Source of the DNA: Comamonadaceae bacterium
GTDB taxonomy: Bacteria; Pseudomonadota; Gammaproteobacteria; Burkholderiales; Burkholderiaceae_C
Assembly: GCA_947373245.1 (NCBI GenBank)
Contig: CANBWY010000014.1
Coordinates: 1-42,074 of the forward strand
Direction: 5' to 3'
Length of the DNA stretch: 42,074 nt
The stretch's first letter is position 1; the number at the start of each line of letters is the position of its first letter. Position numbers and translations under genes: made by a program. This document shows, one piece after another, positions 8,435 to 16,683 of this stretch. A model generated the notes under the pieces. It did no database searches, was not told the DNA's origin, and saw only the letters and a list, made by a program, of their open reading frames with translations.

Positions 8435-9400
8435 ATGTCTTTGAACACCTTCTCACCCTCAATGCCCCTGAACGGCGTTGCCCCCCTGCCCCACCTTGGC
8501 ATCATCCGCGCTGCGGGTGCAGACGCTGCCAGCTTTTTGCACAACCAGCTCACCAACGATGTGCTGTTGATGAAAGAAGGCCAGTGCCGCTTGGCTGCCT
8601 TTTGCAACGCCAAGGGCCGCATGCAAGCGAGCTTTGTGGTCTACAAGCGCTCAGCCGAAGAAGTGCTGCTGATTTGCCGCAAAGACCTGCTGGCCCAAAC
8701 CGTCAAGCGCCTGTCCATGTTTGTCATGCGCGCCAAAGCCAAACTGAGCGATGCCACGGATGAGTTTGAGTTGCGCGGTTTAGCAGGAACGGCCGTAATC
8801 CAAGCTTTGAGTGGCGCCCCCTCTGGCGCCTTGTCTACTTCGTTGGCGTTGGAGCCATGGCAACGTCACGCAGCAGGCGCAGCTGATGTGCTCACCCTCT
8901 ACCCCGCCCTAGGCCAACCTCGCGCTTTTTGGCTTGCCGCCAAAGACGTGGTCGTGCCAACAGGCCCAGCACTGAGTGCCGAACAGTGGCAAGTCGGCGA
9001 AGTGATGAGCGGCATTGCATGGGTCGAGCTGGCCACCTTCGAAGCCTTTGTACCGCAAATGCTCAACTACGAATCGGTCGATGGCGTGAACTTCAAAAAA
9101 GGCTGCTACCCCGGCCAAGAAGTGGTGGCGCGCAGCCAGTTTCGTGGCACCTTGAAGCGACGCGCTTTCATTGTGCAAAGCCATATGCCAATGGCGGCTG
9201 GGCAAGAGGTGTTTTCGAGCTTAGATGTCTCACAGCCTTGTGGCTTGGTGGCGCAAGCTGCATCGGATGGCGAGAACCATGTGGCGGTGGTCGAGTTGCA
9301 ACTGAGTGCGACTGAAAACAGCACCTTGCATTTGGGTGCGGCAGATGGCGCTGTGTTGCGCCTGTTGCCACTGCCTTATGGGCTGCGCGACGATATCTAA
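8435..9400 (+). CDS. ygfZ: YgfZ/GcvT-like folate-binding protein
   Basis: The 321-residue protein belongs to the YgfZ family, folate-dependent factors that help assemble or repair certain iron-sulfur enzymes such as MiaB. The family signature KGCYPGQE is at residues 222-229, and the GcvT-like region with FLHNQLTND near 25-35 is typical. The start at 8435 is chosen over an upstream TTG because MSLNTF fits the family length. There is no ribosome binding site; GATAAT ends six bases before the ATG, so transcription may begin at the start codon. It is divergent from mltG. Confidence 0.92.
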   Translation: MSLNTFSPSMPLNGVAPLPHLGIIRAAGADAASFLHNQLTNDVLLMKEGQCRLAAFCNAKGRMQASFVVYKRSAEEVLLICRKDLLAQTVKRLSMFVMRAKAKLSDATDEFELRGLAGTAVIQALSGAPSGALSTSLALEPWQRHAAGAADVLTLYPALGQPRAFWLAAKDVVVPTGPALSAEQWQVGEVMSGIAWVELATFEAFVPQMLNYESVDGVNFKKGCYPGQEVVARSQFRGTLKRRAFIVQSHMPMAAGQEVFSSLDVSQPCGLVAQAASDGENHVAVVELQLSATENSTLHLGAADGAVLRLLPLPYGLRDDI

Positions 9401-9429
9401 ACATCAGCGCTGCTTGCTCTTGCGACACA

Positions 9430-10383
9430 TCAAAGCCCAAACGCATGTCGCAAAGCACGCGCCGCATCGGCGTGCGCTGTCAGCGCTTCGGGGATGACGC
9501 GGCCCATTTGGATAAAGCTGTGCACCACGCCTTTGTAAATTTCCAAATCCACAGCCACCCCGCTCAAACGCAGATGGTCAGCGTAGGCGATGCCTTCGTC
9601 CACCAACGGGTCGCACTCTGCCAAGCCCAACCAGGCCGGGGCGACGCCAGACACATCGGCCAGCATGGGCGAAAAGCGCGGGTTCCGTCTGTCGTCAAGG
9701 TGAGGAACGTAGTGGCCGTAAAAGTATTCAATGCTGGCTTTTTCCAGCAAGAAGCCTTTTTCAAAGGTGTGGGCGGAAGCCAAATACTCGGGCGAGCAGC
9801 CCGGGTAGAACATGAGCTGAAGTTTCAGGTCAATGCCAGCATCACGCGCGGCAATGGCGGTAGACGCAGTCAAGGTGCCGCCCGCGCTGTCACCGCCAAT
9901 GGCGATGCGTGTGGCATCTAGCCCGAGTTTTTCAGCGTTAGCGGCCAGCCATTGCAGGGCATCCAACGCGTCGTTGTGGGCGGTCGGGAATGTGTACTCA
10001 GGGGCCAAGCGATAGTCCAGCGAAACCACGGCGCAGTGCCCTAAGTGGGCTAAGTGTTTGCACAGTGCTTCGTGGGTTTCAGGGCTGCCTACCGTGAAAC
10101 CACCGCCATGAAAGTACAGCAGCACCGGCAAGTTGGGTTTGGCGTGTTCAGCCCACAGCTTGGCGCGCAGCGTGGCCCCATCACGGGTGGGTATGTGCAG
10201 CGTGTCGTCACGCGCCATTTTTTGTGCATTCACCTCCAACACGCCTGCACCCAAGGCGTAGGCTTGTTTGGCTTGCTCGGGTGTCTGCAGCGCCATCGGC
10301 GGACGGCCTGCTTTGGCAATGGCGTGCAGCACATCGCGCATGGCGGGGGTGAGCAGGCTTTGCGGGTTACGTGGGTGGGTCAT
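9430..10383 (-). CDS. Alpha/beta-hydrolase esterase of the HSL (family IV) type
   Basis: The 317-residue protein is a carboxylesterase/lipase of the hormone-sensitive-lipase family. The oxyanion motif HGGG is at 92-95, the nucleophile in GDSAG at Ser166, and the other triad members are probably Asp258 (in CDPLVDEG) and His288 (in VVHSF), with the 30-residue spacing normal for this family. There is no signal peptide, so it is cytoplasmic. The substrate cannot be told; short acyl esters are usual. It is divergent from the alcohol dehydrogenase gene with only 15 bases between start codons, and neither gene has a ribosome binding site. Confidence 0.9.
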   Translation of the reverse strand: MTHPRNPQSLLTPAMRDVLHAIAKAGRPPMALQTPEQAKQAYALGAGVLEVNAQKMARDDTLHIPTRDGATLRAKLWAEHAKPNLPVLLYFHGGGFTVGSPETHEALCKHLAHLGHCAVVSLDYRLAPEYTFPTAHNDALDALQWLAANAEKLGLDATRIAIGGDSAGGTLTASTAIAARDAGIDLKLQLMFYPGCSPEYLASAHTFEKGFLLEKASIEYFYGHYVPHLDDRRNPRFSPMLADVSGVAPAWLGLAECDPLVDEGIAYADHLRLSGVAVDLEIYKGVVHSFIQMGRVIPEALTAHADAARALRHAFGL

Positions 10384-10398
10384 GTTTTATAGTGTGCC

Positions 10399-11568
10399 AT
10401 GGCTCAAATTCTTTACCTCACTAACATCCAGATCGACTTTGGCGTGCTCGCGACCCTCGGCGCCGAATGCGAAAAAGCCAACATCCAACGCCCGCTCATC
10501 GTGACTGACCCAGGCGTCAAAGCCGTGGGCATTTTGCAAAAGGCGTTGCATGCCTTGCAGGGTTGGCCACTTATTCAAGAGGTCGCGGTGTTTGACCAAA
10601 CGCCATCCAACCCCACCGAAGCTGCGGTGCGTGCAGCGGTGGCGGTGTATCACGCCCACCAGTGTGATGGCCTGATTGCCTTGGGCGGCGGCTCGTCCAT
10701 CGACTGCGCCAAGGGCGTGGCCCTTGCAGCCACCCACGAAGGCCCGCTCAAAAATTACGCCACCATCGAAGGCGGCTCGCTCAAAATCACGCCTGCTGTC
10801 TCGCCCATCATTGCCGTCCCCACCACCGCAGGCACGGGCAGCGAAGTGGCGCGCGGGGCCATCGTCATCGTGGACGATGGGCGCAAGCTGGGTTTTCACG
10901 CGTGGCACTTGGTACCCAAAGCCGCCCTGCTCGACCCTGAGCTCACCTTAGGCTTGCCGCCATCGCTTACAGCCGCCACTGGCATGGACGCTATCGCCCA
11001 CTGCATGGAAACCTTCATGGCTGCCCCATTCAACCCGCCGGCTGACGGCATTGCGTTAGACGGCCTCACACGCGGCTGGGCGCACATCGAACGCGCTATG
11101 AATGACGGCCAAGACCGCGAGGCACGCCTGAACATGATGAGCGCTTCCATGCAAGGCGCGATGGCGTTTCAAAAAGGTTTGGGCTGCGTGCATTCGCTCA
11201 GCCACAGCCTAGGCGGTGTGAACCCGCGCTTGCACCACGGCACCTTGAACGCCATGTTCTTGCCCGCGGTGGTGCGCTTCAATGCCGAAGCCGAGTCGGT
11301 ACAAAAAGAGCGCCGCATGCAGCGCATGGCCTATGCGATGGGCTTAGGTGAAATTCACCACCCGCTCGAAGCGGCCGAGGCCATTGCCCAAGCCATCACC
11401 GCGATGAATGCACGTTTGGGCTTGCCCAAAGGCTTGGCCGATATGGGCGTGGATCCTGCCGGGTTTGACAAAATCATCGAAGGTGCCATGGCCGACCACT
11501 GCCACAAAACCAACCCGCGCTTGGCCACAGCGCAGGAATATCGCGAGATGCTGCAAGCGGCGATGTAA
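10399..11568 (+). CDS. Iron-containing (group III) alcohol dehydrogenase
   Basis: The 389-residue protein has the group III alcohol dehydrogenase fold. The nucleotide-binding motif GGGSSID is at 96-102 and PTTAGTGSEV at 141-150. The metal ligands expected for Fe(II) or Zn(II) are Asp197, His201, His265 and His279. Members reduce aldehydes or oxidise alcohols, including 1,3-propanediol, lactaldehyde, 4-hydroxybutyrate and maleylacetate relatives; the substrate is not evident. The head-to-head esterase neighbour suggests a shared role in handling an ester-derived alcohol, which is inference only. Confidence 0.9.
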   Translation: MAQILYLTNIQIDFGVLATLGAECEKANIQRPLIVTDPGVKAVGILQKALHALQGWPLIQEVAVFDQTPSNPTEAAVRAAVAVYHAHQCDGLIALGGGSSIDCAKGVALAATHEGPLKNYATIEGGSLKITPAVSPIIAVPTTAGTGSEVARGAIVIVDDGRKLGFHAWHLVPKAALLDPELTLGLPPSLTAATGMDAIAHCMETFMAAPFNPPADGIALDGLTRGWAHIERAMNDGQDREARLNMMSASMQGAMAFQKGLGCVHSLSHSLGGVNPRLHHGTLNAMFLPAVVRFNAEAESVQKERRMQRMAYAMGLGEIHHPLEAAEAIAQAITAMNARLGLPKGLADMGVDPAGFDKIIEGAMADHCHKTNPRLATAQEYREMLQAAM

Positions 11569-11595
11569 GCCACTGAACGGTCTATGGCGATGGCC

Positions 11596-12669
11596 TCAAA
11601 GACGATGGACAGCCGACGTGTTGGGGTGGTCCAACCAGTCTGCAAATTCAGCAGCCAACTGCTCACTAGCACTGACAGCCTCTTGCCAAACCTTCACCCG
11701 CCCCTCGAAGTCTGAGGTGTAGGTCACAAAGTCGCTGCGGTCTGGCAACTTGCCGTTGGGCAAGGTGTTGACCCACTCGGGGTTGGGCGCCAAGACGATG
11801 GTGTTGTCTAAAAACGGCGTAGCTTTGTGCCGCCACTTCCACGCTTTGTCTAGCCAGCCGGGCACCACGGCCTGTTGAAAGTGCGGGTAAAGCACCAAAG
11901 GACTTTTCGCCAAGCCGTTGTAGTTCAGGTGCAAGTGGTAGTCGGTGATGCCACCATCCCAATACGCGCCCGTGGGGGCATCGGGGATGTCATGCACGGC
12001 TTGCAACACAAACGGGATAGCGCAACTGGCTTGCAGCGCGGCCATGAAGTTGCGTTCGTTGAGCGCCATGTGTTGGGTGGCAAAGTCGCTGGCATCAAAC
12101 GGCAGCTCGCCACGGTTAGAAAACACCACGCGCTCTAGCCACGCGCCCATGGCTTTGCGTTGTAGGGCGTTGCACACATACGCACCTGCATAACCCAAGG
12201 GGGTCAGCAGCGGATGCTCGCGCTGGAGGATGTGTTTGCCACGCGAGGTCACCACATGCAGGCGGTAGCGCGGGTTGCTCAGCACTTCTCCAATGCGCCC
12301 GCCGAAAAAAGCGTTCAGGCTTTTACCAAACGCCTCGCTCACCTGTTGGGCGCTCGGACGCCTTTGGCCTTGAGGCACTTTGTAGTCTTGGTGAATGTAG
12401 TCATGCGACAAGCGATCAAAGCCTTGCACGGGCTTGTCCAAACACGCCGTGGCCATGCGCCACGCGCCAATGGATGCACCCACCAAGTCGATGGGCTGGG
12501 TGCTTTTCGGCAACCACTCACCAAACAAAAACCGGTCCATTGGCCCGAGGATCAAACCTTTGGGCCCACCCGCCGCAGCGGGGATAACACCGATGTGCTC
12601 AGACTTCAAGCCGTTGGCTTCGATGTGGGCCAAGGCTTTGGGGCCGGCGTAGATGTGCAGGGCCTTCAA
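11596..12669 (-). CDS. Patatin-like phospholipase
   Basis: The 357-residue protein is a patatin-family acyl hydrolase. The oxyanion loop GGPKG is at 34-38, the nucleophile Ser66 lies in GASIGAW, and the catalytic Asp is in the YWDGGITDYHL motif in the second half, giving the Ser-Asp dyad. It starts with TTG; the next in-frame ATG is at residue 44, past the oxyanion loop, and a GAGG lies nine bases upstream of the TTG, so TTG is well supported. It begins five bases after the mazF stop and so is probably co-transcribed with mazEF, an unusual partnership. Confidence 0.88.
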   Translation of the reverse strand: MKALHIYAGPKALAHIEANGLKSEHIGVIPAAAGGPKGLILGPMDRFLFGEWLPKSTQPIDLVGASIGAWRMATACLDKPVQGFDRLSHDYIHQDYKVPQGQRRPSAQQVSEAFGKSLNAFFGGRIGEVLSNPRYRLHVVTSRGKHILQREHPLLTPLGYAGAYVCNALQRKAMGAWLERVVFSNRGELPFDASDFATQHMALNERNFMAALQASCAIPFVLQAVHDIPDAPTGAYWDGGITDYHLHLNYNGLAKSPLVLYPHFQQAVVPGWLDKAWKWRHKATPFLDNTIVLAPNPEWVNTLPNGKLPDRSDFVTYTSDFEGRVKVWQEAVSASEQLAAEFADWLDHPNTSAVHRL

Positions 12670-12674
12670 TTTGG

Positions 12675-12995
12675 TTAAACCTCAAACAGCTCTTTGAGTT
12701 TTTGCAATGTGGTCGTCAATGTTTTGGGCTGAATACGCCCTAGCTTTTTGATGAGCCGAGATTTGTCAATGGTGCGTAGCTGATCAAGCAGCACCAAGCC
12801 CGTGGTTCCTTGAAATGTCAACGAAATGCGAAATGGCGCTTGAAACCCTTGTGAAGTCATGGGGGCCACGATGACAGTTTTTAGATGCTCGTTCAACTCA
12901 GGTGGCGAGATCACCACGCATGGACGCGATTTGCGAATTTCGCTGCCTACCGCAGGGTCTAAGTTGACGAGCCAAACCTCACCACGGCTTACCAC
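12675..12995 (-). CDS. mazF: MazF/PemK-type endoribonuclease toxin
   Basis: The 106-residue protein matches the MazF/PemK family of sequence-specific mRNA interferases. Diagnostic parts are the opening RGEVWLVNLDPAVGSEIRKSRPCVVIS, seen across residues 4-30, the central VIVAPMTSQ, and the GLVLLDQLRTIDKSRL segment near 65-80 before the C-terminal helix. It overlaps mazE by seven bases, the usual coupling of antitoxin and toxin, and is followed after five bases by the patatin gene. It is complete with no sign of inactivation. Confidence 0.93.
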   Translation of the reverse strand: MVSRGEVWLVNLDPAVGSEIRKSRPCVVISPPELNEHLKTVIVAPMTSQGFQAPFRISLTFQGTTGLVLLDQLRTIDKSRLIKKLGRIQPKTLTTTLQKLKELFEV

Positions 12996-13237
12996 GTCAA
13001 GTCCTCATCGGCCTCATTGCCAAAGTCGCCCATGACCAGCACATCGTCATTGGCTTGGGCCAACGCTTTGGCGGCCTCGCCCCACCCTGCCCTTGCAGCT
13101 TGGGCCGGCTTGCGAATGACTAGCGCACCGTTTTCTACACTCACTTCAGCGTCGTTTTCTAGGCCAAGTTGCGTGAGCAAAGGCTTAGGAATGACGATGC
13201 CGCGTGAGTTTCCAAAGGGTCGGATGGCGATGTGCAT
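12989..13237 (-). CDS. mazE: MazE-like antitoxin with AbrB/SpoVT DNA-binding domain
   Basis: The 82-residue protein has an N-terminal swapped-hairpin AbrB-type domain (IRPFGNSRGIVIPKPLL, residues 5-21, then VSVENGALVIRKP) and an acidic C-terminal tail (GDFGNEADEDLTW) of the kind that wraps and neutralises MazF. It is the first gene of the mazE-mazF-patatin unit. The palindrome over its promoter (13268-13290) is the expected autoregulatory site for a MazE-MazF complex. Confidence 0.92.
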   Translation of the reverse strand: MHIAIRPFGNSRGIVIPKPLLTQLGLENDAEVSVENGALVIRKPAQAARAGWGEAAKALAQANDDVLVMGDFGNEADEDLTW

Positions 13238-13267
13238 GTGGCCTCCATGTGCTGATGCGTATCTGTG

Positions 13268-13296
13268 ATGTTATTACTAGGTAATAACATTGTCAA
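13268..13296 (-). promoter_or_regulatory. mazEF promoter with overlapping operator palindrome
   Basis: On the minus strand TTGACA (13296-13291), a 17-base spacer and TAACAT (13273-13268) form a good sigma-70 promoter 31 bases before the mazE start. A perfect inverted repeat with 10-base arms (ATGTTATTAC-TAG-GTAATAACAT, 13268-13290) covers exactly the spacer and the -10 box. A bound repressor would block RNA polymerase. That MazE or MazEF is the repressor is inference from other toxin-antitoxin operons. Confidence 0.85.
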
Positions 13297-13302
13297 TCCC
13301 TT

Positions 13303-15720
13303 TTACTTCTTCAAACCCTGCAACTTGGCAAACGCACTCGCCATGGCCGAGCCCGCTGCCGCTTGCGGTGGCGCGGTGTAGCCACTGCTGTAGCTGCCAC
13401 CACCACGCTGGCGGTTGTCACGGCCGGCGTGTTCAAAGCGGTTGTCTGAACGTGCGGCATTAGGGCCATCCTTGCGCGCAGGCGCACCATCCATTTTCAT
13501 GGTCAAGCTGATGCGTTTGCGGGCCACGTCCACTTCGAGCACTTTGACCTTGATGATGTCACCGGTTTTCACCACTTCGCGGGCGTCGGTGATGAATTTG
13601 TTGCTGAGTTGGCTGACGTGAATCAAGCCGTCTTGGTGCACACCCAAATCGACAAACGCGCCAAAGGCGGCCACGTTGCTGACCGTGCCTTCGAGCACCA
13701 TGTCGACCTTCAGGTCTTTGATGTCTTCTACGCCATCTTGCAGCTTGGCCACTTTGAAGTCGGGGCGCGGGTCGCGGCCTGGCTTTTCGAGTTCGCTCAA
13801 GATGTCTTTGACGGTGATCACGCCCACGGTGTCGTTGGCAAACAGCTCGGGCTTCAAGGTTTTGAGCATGTCGGCTCGGCCCATCAGCTCGGCCACAGGC
13901 TTGCCGGTTTGCGCCATGATGCGCTCGACCACTGGGTAGGTTTCAGGGTGAACGGCTGTCATGTCCAGCGGGTTGTCGCCGCCTCGGATGCGCAAAAAGC
14001 CCGCGCTTTGCTCAAACGTTTTTGCACCTAGGCCCGTGACCTTGAGCAACTGTTGGCGGTTGGCAAACGCGCCATTGGCTTCGCGCCAACGCACCACGGC
14101 TTTGGCGGTGGTGGTGCTCAGGCCCGACACGCGGGTGAGCAAGGGCACGCTGGCGGTGTTGAGGTCTACACCCACGGCGTTCACGCAGTCTTCCACCACG
14201 GCTTCAAGGGTGCGGGCGAGTTCGCTTTGGTTCACATCGTGTTGGTACTGGCCCACGCCAATGGATTTGGGGTCAATCTTCACCAGTTCGGCCAAGGGGT
14301 CTTGCAAGCGTCGCGCAATGCTGGCTGCGCCGCGCAGGCTCACGTCCACATCGGGCATTTCGTTGCTGGCGTATTCACTGGCGCTGTACACCGACGCACC
14401 GGCTTCGCTGACCACCACTTTGTCAATCACTTTGGCTGCGTCATGTTTGGCCATGAGCTTGATCAGTTCGCCTGCCAGTTTGTCGGTCTCACGGCTGGCC
14501 GTACCGTTGCCAATGGCAATCAGATTCACACCGTGCTTCTCGGCCAGCTTGGCCAAGGTGTAGAGCGAGCCATCCCAATCTTTACGGGGCTCGTGTGGGT
14601 ACACGGTGGCCGTTTCCACCAGCTTGCCCGTGGCATCGACCACGGCCACTTTCACGCCAGTGCGAATGCCGGGGTCTAGGCCCATCACCACGCGTGGGCC
14701 CGCAGGTGCGGCCAGCAGCAGATCGCGCAGGTTGTCGGCAAACACTTTGATGGCCACCTTCTCGGCGTCTTCGCGCAGGCGTGTGAACAAATCGCGCTCG
14801 GTGGAGAGGCTGAGCTTGACGCGCCACGTCCACGCCACGCATTTGCGAATCAGGTCATCCCCTGCCCTGCTGGAATGGCTCCAGCCTAAGTGCAAGGCAA
14901 TCTTGCCTTCGGCCAAGCTGGGTTTGCCGGGCTCAGGCTTGGCATTGACACTCGCCTGCGGCTCGGGCAGCACCAGTTTGGCGTCGAGCATTTCCAGCGC
15001 ACGGCCACGGAACACAGCCAAAGCACGGTGCGAGGGCACGCGGCCCACGGGTTCGTCGTAATCAAAGTAGTCGCGAAACTTCGCCACGTCGGGGTTGTTT
15101 TCGTCTTTGCCAGTCGCCAGCTTGCTGCGGAACAAACCTTCGGTCCACAGCCATTCGCGCAAAGACTGAACCAAAGAAGCGTCTTCGGCCCAGCGTTCGC
15201 TCAACAGGTCACGCACACCGTCCAGCACAGCGGCCACTGATGAAAAGTCTGCCCCTTCAATCTTGCCCAATGCCTCTTTGTTTTGCAGGATGAACGCTTC
15301 GGCTTCCACGTTGGGGTTGAGCGTCGGATCGGCAAACAGCTGGTCAGCCAGTGGCTCCAGGCCTGCTTCTTTGGCAATCATGCCCTTGGTGCGGCGCTTG
15401 GGCTTGAAGGGCAAGTAAATGTCTTCCAGCTCTTGCTTGGTGGGCGCAGCGTCGATGGCGGCCAGCAATTCGGGCGTGAGCTTGCCTTGTTCTTGAATGC
15501 TTTTGATCACCGCAGCGCGGCGGTCGGTCAGCTCACGCAAGTAGCTCAGGCGCGCTTCGAGTTCGCGCAGCTGAATGTCATCCAAGCCGTTGGTCACCTC
15601 TTTGCGGTAACGGGCAATAAAGGGCACGGTCGCACCACCGTCCAGCAGCTCAACGGCAGCGCGGACTTGGGCTTCGGAGATTTTGATTTCGTCCGCGAGT
15701 TGGCGGGTAATTTTTTGCAT
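13303..15720 (-). CDS. tex: Tex-family RNA-binding transcription accessory protein
   Basis: The 805-residue protein is Tex (YhgF), a multidomain nucleic-acid-binding factor related to eukaryotic Spt6. Order of domains: N-terminal helical region (1-300), a YqgF/RuvC-like fold beginning around residue 330 (VVMGLDPGIRTGVKVAVVD), helix-hairpin-helix motifs near 500-560 (LNTASVPLLTRVSGLS; LLKVTGLGAKTFEQ), and an S1 domain near 655-725 (VAAFGAFVDLGVHQDGLIHVS). A Gly/Arg-rich, disordered tail follows. The ATG is directly preceded by a small hairpin (15722-15735) that contains the only AGGG-type ribosome binding site. Confidence 0.96.
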   Translation of the reverse strand: MQKITRQLADEIKISEAQVRAAVELLDGGATVPFIARYRKEVTNGLDDIQLRELEARLSYLRELTDRRAAVIKSIQEQGKLTPELLAAIDAAPTKQELEDIYLPFKPKRRTKGMIAKEAGLEPLADQLFADPTLNPNVEAEAFILQNKEALGKIEGADFSSVAAVLDGVRDLLSERWAEDASLVQSLREWLWTEGLFRSKLATGKDENNPDVAKFRDYFDYDEPVGRVPSHRALAVFRGRALEMLDAKLVLPEPQASVNAKPEPGKPSLAEGKIALHLGWSHSSRAGDDLIRKCVAWTWRVKLSLSTERDLFTRLREDAEKVAIKVFADNLRDLLLAAPAGPRVVMGLDPGIRTGVKVAVVDATGKLVETATVYPHEPRKDWDGSLYTLAKLAEKHGVNLIAIGNGTASRETDKLAGELIKLMAKHDAAKVIDKVVVSEAGASVYSASEYASNEMPDVDVSLRGAASIARRLQDPLAELVKIDPKSIGVGQYQHDVNQSELARTLEAVVEDCVNAVGVDLNTASVPLLTRVSGLSTTTAKAVVRWREANGAFANRQQLLKVTGLGAKTFEQSAGFLRIRGGDNPLDMTAVHPETYPVVERIMAQTGKPVAELMGRADMLKTLKPELFANDTVGVITVKDILSELEKPGRDPRPDFKVAKLQDGVEDIKDLKVDMVLEGTVSNVAAFGAFVDLGVHQDGLIHVSQLSNKFITDAREVVKTGDIIKVKVLEVDVARKRISLTMKMDGAPARKDGPNAARSDNRFEHAGRDNRQRGGGSYSSGYTAPPQAAAGSAMASAFAKLQGLKK

Positions 15721-15721
15721 C

Positions 15722-15735
15722 GGGCAATTTTGCCC
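15722..15735 (-). repeat. Inverted repeat abutting the tex start codon
   Basis: GGGCAA-TT-TTGCCC lies one base before the tex ATG. In the tex mRNA it could fold as a five-pair stem with an AAAU loop, and one arm includes the sole purine-rich ribosome-binding candidate (AGGG). A role in translation control is conceivable but unproven. Confidence 0.4.
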
Positions 15736-15750
15736 TAGCGACGGGCCGAT

Positions 15751-16683
15751 TTATTCAGCTTTTTTCAAAATGAAGCCCAGCCGTGGGAAGTGCACCTGCA
15801 CGGTTCCTGCCCGTTCATCGTGACGGCGCACGGTGTAGCGCGTGCGGGTGGCGGCGACCAGTTCACCGGCGGTGGGTTCTAAACCAAACGACTCCGCGGT
15901 GATGACCACGGGGCTGCCCAAAGCGATGCCGTGGTGGTCGATGAAGGGCTCATGCGACATATCCTGGGGCGTGCTGTCATGCGCGATCTGGATGGCTTGG
16001 CCCGATGAAAGATCTGTGGGCGTGCCGTGGCCCAACTTTTCCATGCGCAGCACCCAGTCGCGCACGTTGGGCGTGGCGTCAAAAATATCGGCCAAATTGG
16101 GCACTTGGCGCAGGGTGTACCACGTGGGGTGATAGGCCGAGAAGTCAGCCAGCGACGGCGCATCGCCCAACAAAAATGGGGGTTGCTCCAGCATGTGCGA
16201 AAGACGGCGCAGATAGCTTTTGTACATGCCTATGGCGTCGACTGCCAACATGCGCGGCGCACCACCGCGCATCTGGGTTCGGTCTTGCACAAAATTTTTC
16301 ACATCCTCTGGGGCCCAAGACGCCAACACATGCGCCGCGCCTGCTGGCTGAAAGTTGTAGGCCATGGCAATGGGAAATACCAAGGTGTCCGCCCACTGCG
16401 CCACAATGCGCGTCGTTCCTTTGACGGCATCGGGGTACAGCGTTGGGGTGGGTGCAAGGTGTTCAAGCACATCACAAATCAAGTTGGTGTCGCAATACAT
16501 GTCCGCACCAATTTGCATAAAAGGCGTGCGGCGATGGCCGCCTGTCAAAGCCACCACATCGGACTTGGGCATGTACATGGGGATGGTCACGCTCTGCCAT
16601 GCGAGGTTTTTATACCCCAAGATCAATCGCACCTTCTCCGCAAAGGGCGACAAGGGGTAGTGGTGAAGAATGATCTCTGGCAT
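15751..16683 (-). CDS. Glutathione S-transferase family protein
   Basis: The 310-residue protein has an N-terminal thioredoxin-like GST domain (ILHHYPLSPFAEKVRLILGY, residues 4-23) and an alpha-helical C-terminal domain with the usual PFLLGDAPSLADFSAY near 170-185, followed by a roughly 90-residue extension. The ATG at 16683 has GAGG six bases upstream, so it is preferred over the open frame continuing to 16758. Its first 74 bases overlap the 3' end of tadD in another frame, so it may be expressed from the tad transcript. The substrate is unknown; no known tad locus function involves a GST. Confidence 0.85.
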   Translation of the reverse strand: MPEIILHHYPLSPFAEKVRLILGYKNLAWQSVTIPMYMPKSDVVALTGGHRRTPFMQIGADMYCDTNLICDVLEHLAPTPTLYPDAVKGTTRIVAQWADTLVFPIAMAYNFQPAGAAHVLASWAPEDVKNFVQDRTQMRGGAPRMLAVDAIGMYKSYLRRLSHMLEQPPFLLGDAPSLADFSAYHPTWYTLRQVPNLADIFDATPNVRDWVLRMEKLGHGTPTDLSSGQAIQIAHDSTPQDMSHEPFIDHHGIALGSPVVITAESFGLEPTAGELVAATRTRYTVRRHDERAGTVQVHFPRLGFILKKAE

